Positions 7,203 to 14,455 of a stretch of DNA of 20,896 bases are shown here, piece after piece. Source of the stretch: UBA1765 sp045615885 (GTDB taxonomy: Bacteria > Fibrobacterota > Fibrobacteria > Fibrobacterales > Fibrobacteraceae); contig JAZLFR010000001.1 in NCBI GenBank assembly GCA_045615885.1, forward strand, positions 1 to 20,896. Reading direction: 5' to 3'. Under the pieces are notes generated by a model. That model saw only the letters and a list, made by a program, of their open reading frames with translations. It made no database searches and was not told the origin of the DNA. How positions within the stretch are numbered: the first letter of the stretch is position 1; the number at the start of each line of letters is the position of its first letter. The position numbers and the translations under genes are program-made.

Positions 7203-7895
7203 TTAAAAAAAGTCGGGAGCTAGCTTTGAAAGCGCGTCCATCACGTCTTGACGCTGTTCCTTTGCTAGGTGAATTTGTTCTTTTTGCTGAATGTTCTGCA
7301 GGTCGCGGAAAGCCTTGTCTTCGGAAGAACACGCTGCGTGAAGCGCAAAAGCGGCTGCACGCAAGTGCTCTGCCGCTGCGATAAAATCCTGATGGATTTC
7401 TTTTGCGTCTTGATGAACGTAGGCGCGCTGCACGCGGCCAAAGAAGTTGTTTGCCTTTTCCTTGATGCTCAAAGCTTTGCTAGCCTTAGCTTCTGCGCTG
7501 AACCCCGAGGCGTTGTCTGCCAGAGAGTCGCTTGCGGCTTCAGCAATGCTTGCTTCCAGTTTCTGCATTTCTTTGGAGAATGCGCGCATGCTTTGAACAT
7601 ATTTCTCTATGCCGCCGGCTGCCTGCGATTCGACCAGTGGGGCTGGCTTTGATGCAGTGCCCATGTCTTGGCCTTCGGAAACGTCAATGGATATCGACTT
7701 TGTGTAGCAGAGCGGAGAGAATAGGATTGCAGGCACTGCGATGGCGACTGTCGCGACGACACCTACAATTCTCTTCTTGTTTTGCAGCGTGAGTGTGAGC
7801 AAAAGTGCAACAAGAGCCAATGCCGCAAGGATTGTTGTGGCAAAGAACTGAATATCGCAAAAGAGATTGTTGTAGATTGTCGCTAGATCAGCCAT
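7203..7895 (-). CDS. Membrane-anchored helical protein of unknown function
   Basis: A 230-residue protein not recognised. Two hydrophobic segments (about residues 15-37 and 42-62) separated by QNKKR suggest a hairpin in the inner membrane. The remaining 165 residues are rich in Ala, Glu, Lys and Gln and predicted by eye to be long helices, possibly coiled coil. The two segments and a Lys/Arg-containing turn suggest that both ends lie on the same side of the membrane, with the helical domain probably outside, but the orientation is not certain. The gene starts 6 bases after the ssb stop codon and ends 22 bases before asd, so it is almost certainly cotranscribed with both. Nothing in the sequence links it functionally to DNA binding or amino-acid synthesis. 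Confidence 0.75.
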   Translation of the reverse strand: MADLATIYNNLFCDIQFFATTILAALALVALLLTLTLQNKKRIVGVVATVAIAVPAILFSPLCYTKSISIDVSEGQDMGTASKPAPLVESQAAGGIEKYVQSMRAFSKEMQKLEASIAEAASDSLADNASGFSAEAKASKALSIKEKANNFFGRVQRAYVHQDAKEIHQDFIAAAEHLRAAAFALHAACSSEDKAFRDLQNIQQKEQIHLAKEQRQDVMDALSKLAPDFF

Positions 7896-7901
7896 GTTCC
7901 G

Positions 7902-8405
7902 TTAGAAAGGAAGGTCGTCATCCATTGCTTCTGGACCGGCACCCATGGGAGCTGCGTCGAAACCGCCCTGCATCTGTGGTGCGCGACCGTAGGAAGGCTG
8001 GGAGTTGCCGTAGCTGTTGTTGCCGTAAGAGTTGCCATTCTGGTAGTTGCCGCCGCCCTGCTGGGTACGCGGTGTCAGCAACTGGAAGGAATCCATGACG
8101 ATTTCGGTCTGGTAGCGCTTCTGGCCCTGGCCGTTAGGATCGTCCCAGGAACGGTAGGTTACGGAACCTTCGATGAAGAGGCTTGCACCCTTGCGAACGC
8201 CGAGCTGTTCGATGATGCCGGCGATGTTGCCCCAACCGACGATGTTGTGCCATTCGGTCTGTTCCTTGGTTTCGCCGTTGTTGTCTTTGTAGCGACGGGA
8301 GGTTGCAAGGGAGAAGGACACGCGCTTGCGGTTTGCTGTTGTCATGCGGATTTCTGGATCCTTGCCGACGTTACCGATCAACATAACCTTGTTTAAGTAG
8401 GCCAT
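7902..8405 (-). CDS. ssb: Single-stranded DNA-binding protein
   Basis: SSB coats single-stranded DNA in replication, recombination and repair. Residues about 1-108 form the OB fold, starting AYLNKVMLIGNVGKDPEIR and including TEWHNIVGWG. A linker rich in Gly, Asn, Gln, Ser and Tyr follows. The protein ends in the acidic tip DDDLPF, the tail that recruits partner proteins such as primase and repair enzymes. Its length of 167 residues is typical. An AGGA sits 7 bases before the ATG. It is the first gene of a minus-strand cluster with a plausible promoter at 8444-8472. The ribosomal protein genes (rpsF, rpsR) that flank ssb in many bacteria are absent here. Confidence 0.96.
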   Translation of the reverse strand: MAYLNKVMLIGNVGKDPEIRMTTANRKRVSFSLATSRRYKDNNGETKEQTEWHNIVGWGNIAGIIEQLGVRKGASLFIEGSVTYRSWDDPNGQGQKRYQTEIVMDSFQLLTPRTQQGGGNYQNGNSYGNNSYGNSQPSYGRAPQMQGGFDAAPMGAGPEAMDDDLPF

Positions 8406-8743
8406 AGTATTTTCCTGTTTTTAATTTTTAATTTTCGGGTGCAAAAATAATAAAATAGGATAGTCGGTTCAAATGAGGCCTTTTCAAAACAAGCCTTTTT
8501 GTGCCTTCTAAAGATGGTCTCTAAAAATTGCTTTTGTCAAAACTGGATTTTTAGATGCCGCCCGCATTTATTCTATTATTTATATGCTAGATTTTGGTCT
8601 GTATATGAATCTATCGAAAACGGCAACTCGGTCTTTTGCGAAAAGTATCGTTCAATGGTGAGTTTAGGTTTATTGAGGGATTTATATACAAACACCATGA
8701 TTTTTAATCTGAACACAAATATAAAACCTTAGAGTGACAGAAA
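8406..8743. other. 338-base intergenic stretch between divergent ssb and namZ-like genes
   Basis: This AT-rich region must hold the promoters for both divergent genes. Next to ssb are two in-register TTTTTAA heptamers (8418-8431), a faint version of the arrays seen elsewhere. A 77-codon open frame (8499-8732) is present but is rich in Cys, Phe and Tyr, lacks a clear ribosome binding site and looks like chance. No RNA gene or strong hairpin was recognised. Confidence 0.5.
8444..8472 (-). promoter_or_regulatory. Putative sigma-70-type promoter of ssb
   Basis: On the minus strand TTGAAC (8472-8467) is followed after exactly 17 bases by TATTTT (8449-8444). That would start transcription near 8437, about 32 bases upstream of the ssb ATG. 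It is recognised by eye only, in AT-rich DNA where chance matches are common. Confidence 0.4.
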
Positions 8744-9838
8744 ATGACAGTGAAACTTGCTTTGTCCGATTTTTCTAAAAATTTCCCGCAAAAGTTGCGT
8801 GGCTGCCGCCTTGGCGCCGTGCTTCACCCGGCTTCCATTGACGCCAATTTGCACCACACGCTCGATACGCTCAAGGCTTACAATGGCGAACTGTTCAGAC
8901 TTTCTGCTCTTTTCGGTCCTCAGCATGGCATCAAGGGCCACACCCAGGACAACATGATCGAATGGGAAGGCTACACTGACCCGGAACTTGGAATTCCTGT
9001 GTATAGCCTGTATGGCACAAGCCGCAAACCGACCAAGGAAATGCTCAGCCATGTTGACGCAATGTTTGTTGACCTGCAGGACGTTGGCGCCCGTTACTAC
9101 ACTTTCATCTGGACGCTGTACCTTTGCATGGAAGCTTGCGAAGAACTCGGAATCCCGGTAATTGTTCACGATCGTCCGAACCCGATCAACTGCGTTGACG
9201 AAGAAGGTCCGGTACTTGACCTGAATTACCGTAGCTTTGTTGGTTTGCATTCGCTTCGCATACGCCACGCAAAGACGATTGGCGAACTTGCCGAACAGTT
9301 CAAGGCCGAATGCTTCCCGAAATGCGAACTTTATGTGATGCACATGGAAGGCTACAAGCGTGAAATGTGGTACGACGAAACTGGACTCCCGTGGATTTTG
9401 CCGAGCCCGAACATGCCTACCTTGGATACGGCAATCGTTTACCCGGGCATGTGCCTTTTTGAAGCTACCAATGTGAGCGAAGGCCGTGGTACAACGCGCC
9501 CGTTCGAAATTTTTGGTGCACCGTTCATTGATGCAGAAAAGCTTTGCAAGTACATGAACGGACTCAAGCTCCCTGGCGTATATTTCCGTGAAAATTACTT
9601 CCAGCCGACATTCCACAAGGGCGCGGGCCAGATTTGCGGTGGTGCGCAGATTCATGTTTTGGATCGCAACAAGTTCCGCAGCTTTGACATGGCCGTGAAA
9701 ATTTTGCAGTACCTGTTCCATGAATACCCGAACGATTTTGCCTGGAAGCAGCCGCCGTACGAATACGAATACGAAAAGCTCCCGATCGACATTTTGTTTG
9801 GCAACGGAACTTTCAGAAAGGAATTCGTAGAAAAGTAA
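8744..9838 (+). CDS. DUF1343 protein, NamZ-type exo-beta-N-acetylmuramidase homologue
   Basis: Members of this family (glycoside hydrolase family 171) remove N-acetylmuramic acid from the non-reducing ends of peptidoglycan fragments. The 364-residue protein carries the family landmarks in order: LFGPQHGIKG (56-65), IPVYSLYG, VDLQDVGARYYTFIW, VIVHDRPNPI, RSFVGLHSLRIRHAKTIGEL, LPWILPSPNMPTLDTA and FEATNVSEGRGTTRPFE. Family members I recall begin with a signal peptide and have PEHG where this protein has PQHG (Q60). Here the N-terminus MTVKLALSDFSKNFP is not a signal peptide, so the protein is probably cytoplasmic and may act in cell-wall recycling. It is a single-gene unit ending at a strong bidirectional terminator. 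Family membership is secure; the exact substrate is inferred. Confidence 0.88.
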   Translation: MTVKLALSDFSKNFPQKLRGCRLGAVLHPASIDANLHHTLDTLKAYNGELFRLSALFGPQHGIKGHTQDNMIEWEGYTDPELGIPVYSLYGTSRKPTKEMLSHVDAMFVDLQDVGARYYTFIWTLYLCMEACEELGIPVIVHDRPNPINCVDEEGPVLDLNYRSFVGLHSLRIRHAKTIGELAEQFKAECFPKCELYVMHMEGYKREMWYDETGLPWILPSPNMPTLDTAIVYPGMCLFEATNVSEGRGTTRPFEIFGAPFIDAEKLCKYMNGLKLPGVYFRENYFQPTFHKGAGQICGGAQIHVLDRNKFRSFDMAVKILQYLFHEYPNDFAWKQPPYEYEYEKLPIDILFGNGTFRKEFVEK

Positions 9839-9844
9839 AATGCA

Positions 9845-9871
9845 AAAGGCGCTTCGGTTCGAAGCGCCTTT
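9845..9871. terminator. Bidirectional terminator between convergent genes
   Basis: A perfect 12-bp inverted repeat (9845-9856 with 9860-9871) has a 3-base GTT loop. It is flanked by A residues on the left and a short T-rich run on the right. It sits between the muramidase stop (9838) and the carbonic anhydrase stop (9893). Confidence 0.85.
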
Positions 9872-9892
9872 GCTATTTTAGAATGAAATCCG

Positions 9893-10432
9893 TTAAAGTG
9901 CTGTGAGAGCGCCCGTGTCGGAATCCATGATGTAGCCGCGCACGACGATGTCTTTTGGAACAAGGGGATGGTTCTTTATAAGATCGACTGTTTCAAGGAC
10001 TGCCGCGTCGGTTTCTTCAAAGCCATGCAGCCAGGAATCGAGGTCGATGCCGCAGTGGCGCATCAGTGAAATGTGTTCTTCGTCAATGCCGCGTTCCTTC
10101 ATGAGGTGGAGCATTTCCTGGGAATCCATACCCTGCACGCCACAGCCCGTGTGACCAATGATCATGATCTCATTTACGCCGAGTTCGTAGATGGCAACGA
10201 GCAGGCTTCTTATGGTACTGTCGAAAGGATTTGTAATCGTTCCGCCTGCGTTCTTGATCATTTTGACATCGCCGTTCTTGATGCCGAGCGCCGCCGGCAA
10301 AAGTTCCACGAGTCGCGTGTCCATGCAGGTTACAATTGCAATTTTCTTATCAGGATACTTGCTTGTCGCGAATTTTTCGTAGCCCTTGCTTTCTACAAAT
10401 TCCTTGTTGAAGCGCATCATTTCTTCAATCAT
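9893..10432 (-). CDS. Beta-class carbonic anhydrase
   Basis: This zinc enzyme interconverts CO2 and bicarbonate, supplying bicarbonate for carboxylation reactions; in a CO2-fixing succinate producer it would feed anaplerosis, which is inference. The 179-residue protein carries the complete active-site set: C36, D38 and R40 in TCMDTR, then H94 and C97 in GHTGCG, giving Cys-His-Cys zinc ligation and the Asp/Arg dyad. Its compact size fits the shorter beta-CA subclass without N-terminal extension. It appears monocistronic, lying between the terminator of rnpB upstream and the shared terminator downstream. The start at 10432 (MIEEMMRFNKEF) is reasonable; MMRF five codons in is an alternative. Confidence 0.93.
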   Translation of the reverse strand: MIEEMMRFNKEFVESKGYEKFATSKYPDKKIAIVTCMDTRLVELLPAALGIKNGDVKMIKNAGGTITNPFDSTIRSLLVAIYELGVNEIMIIGHTGCGVQGMDSQEMLHLMKERGIDEEHISLMRHCGIDLDSWLHGFEETDAAVLETVDLIKNHPLVPKDIVVRGYIMDSDTGALTAL

Positions 10433-10508
10433 AAAAATCCTTGTCTGGTTTTGTTTTTGCGCGCGTAGAAATACATTTTTTTATGTTGATGGGGGAGTCT
10501 TTTTTTTG

Positions 10509-10547
10509 AAAAAAAAAGGAGAAGGCTCCGCAAAATGCGGAGCCTTC
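10509..10547 (-). terminator. Rho-independent terminator of rnpB
   Basis: A perfect 12-bp stem (10521-10532 with 10536-10547) with an AAA loop directly follows the 3' end of the RNase P RNA on the minus strand. It is followed by TCC and nine T residues (minus strand, 10517-10509). Confidence 0.92.
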
Positions 10548-10551
10548 ATGA

Positions 10552-10911
10552 ATGGGCAGCTATAAGCCGGGTTTTGTACTTCAAAAGAAGTTGACGATCA
10601 TCTATCTAGGGCTACCATTACTGATAGTCTCCAGCGACCTACCCGGAATTCGTAGGCACGGGCCGCGCCTGCTCCTTGCGGAGCGAATCCCTGCTTGGTC
10701 TTGCACCGGATGAGGCTTGCCGTGCCACTTCTGTCACCAGAAGCGCGGTGAGCTCTTACCTCGCCGTTTCACCCTTACCCAGCGAACTGGGCGGTCTGTT
10801 TTCTGCTGCGCTATCTGTCGCATTACTGCGCCTGGACGTTATCCAGCATCCTTACCCTGCGGTGCCCGGACTTTCCTCCAGCTTTCGCCGGCGATCATCC
10901 ACTGCCCGGGG
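10552..10911 (-). ncRNA. rnpB: RNase P RNA (bacterial type A)
   Basis: This is the catalytic RNA that trims the 5' leader of tRNA precursors. On the minus strand the conserved 5' core GAGGAAAGTCCGGGC appears near 10883-10868 and the matching 3' core ACAAAACCCGGCTTAT near 10580-10563. Between them lie the GGGTAAGGGTGAAACGGCGA segment and GGTAAGAGCTCACCGC. The ends pair as helix P1: GGGCAG (10907-10902) with CTGCCC (10559-10554). The length of about 355 bases fits the type. The exact ends are estimated to within a few bases. A -10-like TACTAT (10923-10918) lies just upstream, but the -35 region falls in the heptanucleotide array. Short open frames here are not genes. Confidence 0.96.
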
Positions 10912-10925
10912 GCAAATATAGTAAA

Positions 10926-11044
10926 ACAGAGGACAGAAGACAGAGGACAGAAGACAGAAATTAGGAGTCAGGAGTCAGGATGAAGACATAAGACGGAAGA
11001 CTGAAGACGGAAGCTAGTAACTAACAACCAATAACCAATATTTA
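10926..11044. repeat. Seventeen-unit drifting heptanucleotide array
   Basis: The 119 bases divide into seventeen 7-base units with no slip. ACAGAGG and ACAGAAG alternate twice and are followed by ACAGAAA. Next come TTAGGAG, TCAGGAG and TCAGGAT, then a GAAGAC group of four units, then GAAGCTA, GTAACTA, ACAACCA, ATAACCA and ATATTTA. The unit changes gradually while the phase holds. The array begins three bases upstream of a -10-like element of rnpB. The order of units recurs at 20600-20634. GTAACTAACAAC (11017-11028) recurs, inverted, in the array near dnaG. It resembles the short tandemly repeated heptamers described in filamentous cyanobacteria. Confidence 0.85.
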
Positions 11045-11112
11045 TCCATACTTGGGCTGTTTTTGACTTTTTCACAGGCTGGTCTTGGACCTAATTTCCT
11101 AAATTTGCCATC

Positions 11113-11319
11113 ATGGAAAAAAAATTACCCGCAATTTTATTTTTGCTCAGCACTCCTATTTCGATAGGAATCTTCATATGGCTTTCCGGTCTTACTGGTT
11201 CTGAAGTAATTGGCATTGCGGGGGCTATCGGTTTCTTTATGGCCTCCGTGTCGGCCATCTCGGTCATCTTTAATAAAAAAGCGGATCGTGAAACAGAAAA
11301 GAAAGCTGATAAAAACTAG
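11113..11319 (+). CDS. Small two-helix membrane protein
   Basis: A 68-residue protein of unknown function. Two hydrophobic segments (about residues 5-25 and 30-52) are joined by a short SGLTGSE turn, and a highly charged tail rich in Lys, Glu and Asp closes the protein. This is the pattern of a small inner-membrane hairpin with a cytoplasmic tail. It is not recognised as a known family. No good ribosome binding site precedes the ATG, but the composition is clearly that of a membrane protein. It is 17 bases upstream of the TSCPD gene, suggesting cotranscription. Confidence 0.6.
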   Translation: MEKKLPAILFLLSTPISIGIFIWLSGLTGSEVIGIAGAIGFFMASVSAISVIFNKKADRETEKKADKN

Positions 11320-11336
11320 CTGAAAAAGAGGTTCTT

Positions 11337-11582
11337 ATGCAAACGAAGGAATTTGTTACTTCTGGCACCTGCGCTCGCTTCATCTCCTTTGATTATGAAG
11401 ATGGCAAAATGTACAACTTGAGTTTTGTCGGCGGTTGCAACGGCAATTTGAAAGCTATCGGCAAACTTTGCGAAGGTAAGAACATGAAGGAAATCGCCGA
11501 CATTCTGGAAGGCAATTCCTGCAACGGCAAGCCGACTTCCTGCGCAGACCAGCTTGCAAAGGCAATTCGCGAAGTTCTTTAA
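11337..11582 (+). CDS. TSCPD-domain protein (TIGR03905-like)
   Basis: This 81-residue protein matches the small stand-alone TSCPD family, related to a C-terminal segment of some ribonucleotide reductases. The function of the stand-alone form is not established. Visible features are an N-terminal strand region EFVTSGTCARFISFD, a FVGGCNGNLKAI core, and the closing GNSCNGKPTSCADQLAKAI, giving four cysteines (TCAR, GGCN, NSCN, TSCA). Their spacing suggests metal binding or redox chemistry. GAGG lies five bases before the ATG. The next gene, tcdA, starts 12 bases downstream, so the three small genes probably form one transcript. Confidence 0.82.
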   Translation: MQTKEFVTSGTCARFISFDYEDGKMYNLSFVGGCNGNLKAIGKLCEGKNMKEIADILEGNSCNGKPTSCADQLAKAIREVL

Positions 11583-11594
11583 TTTGTTGCGTTG

Positions 11595-12368
11595 ATGGCT
11601 CTCGAAAAAGAAATTTTTAGTCGCACATACCGCCTGCTTGGCGAAGAACTTATGGAAAATATTTTCTGTAAGCGTGTGATTCTTTTTGGCGTTGGCGGTG
11701 TTGGCAGCTGGTGCGCCGAGAGCCTCGTGCGTTCTGGCATTGAGCATTTGACGATTGTCGATTCCGATTGCGTGAGCATAACAAATGTGAACCGCCAGTT
11801 GCCGGCGACTACAAGGACTGTCGGTCTTCCGAAGGTTGACGTTCTCAAGTCGCGTCTGTTGGAAATCAATCCGAATGCAGAAATTACAGCGATCAATGGC
11901 ATTTACGAGGCTGCTGTCAACGACTCGTTCCGCTTGGAAGAGTTTGATTACATCATAGATGCGATCGACAGCCTGGAAAACAAAATGCAGCTTTTGCACC
12001 ATGCCACCAAAACAAAGGCCAAGGTCTTTGCGAGCATGGGGGCCGCGTTGAAGATGGACCCGACAAAGATTCAGGTCGCCGAATTCTGGAAGGTGCAGGG
12101 CTGCCCGCTCGCTCGTGCGCTTCGCGACAAAATGAAGAGCAAAAAAATCTTTTTGAAAAAGAAGGTGCAATGCGTTTTTAGCGACGAACTGCTAGAGAAC
12201 AGGGGGCCGGATTTTTCTGCAGCGCTTGAAGCACCTGTAGAAGGGGCTGCCAACTGGAATGCCCGCAAGGCGCAAATCAATGGCACCATGGCGCACGCTA
12301 CCGCGATTTTCGGTTTTACGCTCGCAGGCCTTGTAATGCAAGACATTTATAAAGGTTGCACTAAGTAA
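11595..12368 (+). CDS. tcdA: tRNA threonylcarbamoyladenosine dehydratase (ThiF/MoeB/HesA family)
   Basis: TcdA uses ATP to cyclise t6A at position 37 of ANN-decoding tRNAs into ct6A. From the ATG at 11595 the protein has 257 residues; a TTG directly upstream is the only earlier in-frame start. The nucleotide-binding motif GVGGVGS is at residues 32-38, after an FSRTYRLLGEE segment typical of the group. The E1-like adenylation region IVDSDCVSITNVNRQ follows, then DYIIDAIDSLENK and the KKKVQCVFSDE stretch. The ending HATAIFGFTLAGLVMQDI is also family-like. No Shine-Dalgarno sequence is visible. No CsdA/CsdE partners are nearby. Confidence 0.9.
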   Translation: MALEKEIFSRTYRLLGEELMENIFCKRVILFGVGGVGSWCAESLVRSGIEHLTIVDSDCVSITNVNRQLPATTRTVGLPKVDVLKSRLLEINPNAEITAINGIYEAAVNDSFRLEEFDYIIDAIDSLENKMQLLHHATKTKAKVFASMGAALKMDPTKIQVAEFWKVQGCPLARALRDKMKSKKIFLKKKVQCVFSDELLENRGPDFSAALEAPVEGAANWNARKAQINGTMAHATAIFGFTLAGLVMQDIYKGCTK

Positions 12369-12412
12369 AAAAATATACACACCCGTTTTTGATAATCTAT
12401 ATTTAGGCTACT

Positions 12413-14188
12413 ATGGCTACTATTCCTACACTCAAAGACAATCTCGTTATCGAGAATATCCGCCCAAGCATCGAGGGCGGCCGTTTCATGATCAAGCGCG
12501 AACCGGGTGATTCCGTGACCGTTCAGGCAGACATCTTCCGCCACAGCCACGAAAAGTACGCCGCCGCGATTTTCTACCGCCATGTTCCTGCAGAAGGCAA
12601 GGCTAAGAAGACTACCAAGACTGCAAAGCCTGCCGCTGTCAAGTGGGAACAGGCTCCTATGCATTTTGTAGATAACGACCTTTGGGAAGGTACATTTACG
12701 GTCCAGAACATTGGCTATTACGAATACAAGGTTTGCGCCTGGACAATCGAACCGAAGGACGTTCCGACCGAAAGCCCGGTCATGATGCTCCGCGTTGACC
12801 CGACTTATGCACGTACCGGTACCTGGTACGAAATGTGGCCGAAGAGCCAGGGTACAGATCCTACTAAGAGTGCTTCTTGGAAGGACTGCGAAAACCAGCT
12901 CGACTACATCGCTGGCCTTGGCTTTGATACCGTTTACCTTGTTCCTATCCACCCGATTGGCGTTACGAACCGCAAGGGCGCAAACAATGCGCTCCACGCC
13001 AAGGTTGACAAGAAGGGCAATCCGCTTGAACCAGGCTGCCCGTACGCAGTCGGTAACAAGCACGGTGGCCACTACGCCACAGACCCGGAACTTGGTTCCA
13101 TGAAGGACTTTGAACACTTTGCAAAGGCCGCCCGCGCTAAGGGCCTTCGCCTTGCACTTGACATCGCCCTGAACTGCAGCCCGGACCATCCGTACGTGAA
13201 GGAACACCCGGAATGGTTCTACCATGAACCAGATGGCTCCATCAAGTTTGCAGAAAACCCGCCGAAGAAGTACGAAGACATTTACCCGTTCGACTACTAC
13301 AACAAGAACTACAAGGCTCTCTGGCAGGAAATCGAAAACATCATCCTGTTCTGGGCCGACAAGGGCATTGAAATTTTCCGTATCGATAACCCGCATACAA
13401 AACCGTTCCCGTTCTGGGAATGGCTCATTGCAGACATCAAGGAAAAACGCCCGGAACTCGTGTTCCTCGCAGAAGCTTTCACTCGCCCGAAGATGATGCA
13501 CCGCCTTGCAAAGGCCGGCTTCGACATGAGCTACACCTACTTTGCATGGCGCAGCGCCAAGTGGGAATTCGAACAGTACCTCAAGGAACTTACACAGAGC
13601 GATGCCAAGGAATACATGCGCGGCATCTTCTTCCCGACCACTCCGGACATTTTCCCGAAGTACCTTGCAAACCAGGGACCGAATGCCTTTAGACAGCGCT
13701 ACTTCCTTGCCGGTACGCTTTCCAGCTTGACTGGCCTTTACAACGGCTACGAACTTTGCGAAAACATTCCAAGCCCTGTGAAGGAAGAATTGCACGACAG
13801 CGAAAAGTACCAGTACAAGGTTCACAACTGGAAGGGCCCTGGCATCCAGGACTTTGTCCGCCGTGTAAACGAAGCTCGCCTTGCCCACGTAGCTCTCCAG
13901 GAATACGATAACCTCGAATTCCACTACGCAGCAAACGACCAGCTCATGGTTTACTCCAAGGTGACGGGCGACGACCGCATTCTTTGCATTTGCAACATGG
14001 ATATGCATAACGCCCAGGAAGGTCTCGTGGAACTTGACATGGCAAAGCTCGGCCTTGCAGAAGACGCATTCTACTTCCTCAAGGATTTGATCACCGACGA
14101 CAGCTTCGTTTGGCGTGGCAGCAAGAACTTTGTTCGCCTCGACCCGAACAAGGCTCCTGGCCACTTGTTCGTAATCAAGAAGATCTAG
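12413..14188 (+). CDS. glgE: Alpha-1,4-glucan:maltose-1-phosphate maltosyltransferase (GH13_3)
   Basis: GlgE transfers maltosyl units from maltose 1-phosphate to alpha-glucan, or works in reverse by phosphorolysis. The 591-residue protein has an N-terminal beta domain (about 1-125), a TIM-barrel catalytic domain, and a C-terminal beta domain from about 505. Key motifs are the nucleophile D325 in FRIDNPHTKP and the acid/base E354 in FLAEAFTRPKMM. Their 29-residue spacing matches that of characterised GlgE. DMSYTYFAWR, FFPTTPDIFP and GLYNGYELCEN are also family-specific. It is shorter than actinobacterial enzymes of roughly 650-700 residues. The gene follows tcdA after 44 bases and ends at a terminator. 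No treS, maltokinase or glgB lies in the window, so the source of maltose 1-phosphate is not shown here. The long antisense open frame over this gene is a shadow. Confidence 0.93.
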   Translation: MATIPTLKDNLVIENIRPSIEGGRFMIKREPGDSVTVQADIFRHSHEKYAAAIFYRHVPAEGKAKKTTKTAKPAAVKWEQAPMHFVDNDLWEGTFTVQNIGYYEYKVCAWTIEPKDVPTESPVMMLRVDPTYARTGTWYEMWPKSQGTDPTKSASWKDCENQLDYIAGLGFDTVYLVPIHPIGVTNRKGANNALHAKVDKKGNPLEPGCPYAVGNKHGGHYATDPELGSMKDFEHFAKAARAKGLRLALDIALNCSPDHPYVKEHPEWFYHEPDGSIKFAENPPKKYEDIYPFDYYNKNYKALWQEIENIILFWADKGIEIFRIDNPHTKPFPFWEWLIADIKEKRPELVFLAEAFTRPKMMHRLAKAGFDMSYTYFAWRSAKWEFEQYLKELTQSDAKEYMRGIFFPTTPDIFPKYLANQGPNAFRQRYFLAGTLSSLTGLYNGYELCENIPSPVKEELHDSEKYQYKVHNWKGPGIQDFVRRVNEARLAHVALQEYDNLEFHYAANDQLMVYSKVTGDDRILCICNMDMHNAQEGLVELDMAKLGLAEDAFYFLKDLITDDSFVWRGSKNFVRLDPNKAPGHLFVIKKI

Positions 14189-14210
14189 TTGGCGGCTCTG
14201 CCGTTATAGC

Positions 14211-14268
14211 AAAAGTCCCGCTCTTGATGCTTGCCTAAAAAGCAAACGTTCAAGGACGGGACTTTTTT
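14211..14268 (+). terminator. Rho-independent terminator of glgE
   Basis: A long hairpin: AAAAGTCCCG (14211-14220) pairs with CGGGACTTTT (14257-14266). The interior has further pairing such as TTGC with GCAA around a CTAAAAA loop. A run of six T residues (14263-14268) ends it. It lies 22 bases after the glgE stop. Confidence 0.85.
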
Positions 14269-14293
14269 CACAATGGAGATTTTTGGTAGAATA

Positions 14294-14325
14294 AAAAAAG
14301 ACCTTCTCGATTGAGAAGGTCTTTT
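14294..14325 (-). terminator. Rho-independent terminator of tRNA-Lys
   Basis: A perfect 13-bp stem (14296-14308 with 14313-14325) with a 4-base loop lies just past the 3' end of the tRNA on the minus strand. An uninterrupted T run follows it. Confidence 0.88.
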
Positions 14326-14328
14326 AAG

Positions 14329-14401
<73 letters not shown>

Positions 14402-14455
14402 ATTTATGTCTGTTCGTTTAAGAACTTGGAAGGGGTCGTTCTTCCGACGCACACA

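Noticed and set aside
6152..7384. 410-codon plus-strand open frame over asd
   Set aside because: It mirrors asd on the opposite strand, crosses the 3' end of the next gene, and has no domain. The minus-strand Asd is unambiguous.
8499..8732. 77-codon open frame between ssb and the muramidase gene
   Set aside because: It has no ribosome binding site and an atypical Cys/Phe/Tyr-rich composition, and it lies where two divergent promoters are expected.
8729..9721. 330-codon antisense open frame over the muramidase gene
   Set aside because: It is a shadow of the DUF1343 gene, rich in Phe, His, Arg and Val with no motif.
10676..10983. Two plus-strand open frames of about 80-90 codons
   Set aside because: They lie inside the RNase P RNA gene and the adjacent repeat array, which fully explain the sequence.
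10926..11044. CRISPR array
   Set aside because: The period is 7 bases with drifting units and no spacers; CRISPR repeats of about 24-40 bases with unique spacers are absent, as are cas genes.
12347..14164. 605-codon open frame antisense to glgE
   Set aside because: It is a shadow of the strongly biased codon use of glgE. It has low-complexity, Val/Cys/His-rich composition and no recognisable domain, while the sense strand gives a full GlgE.
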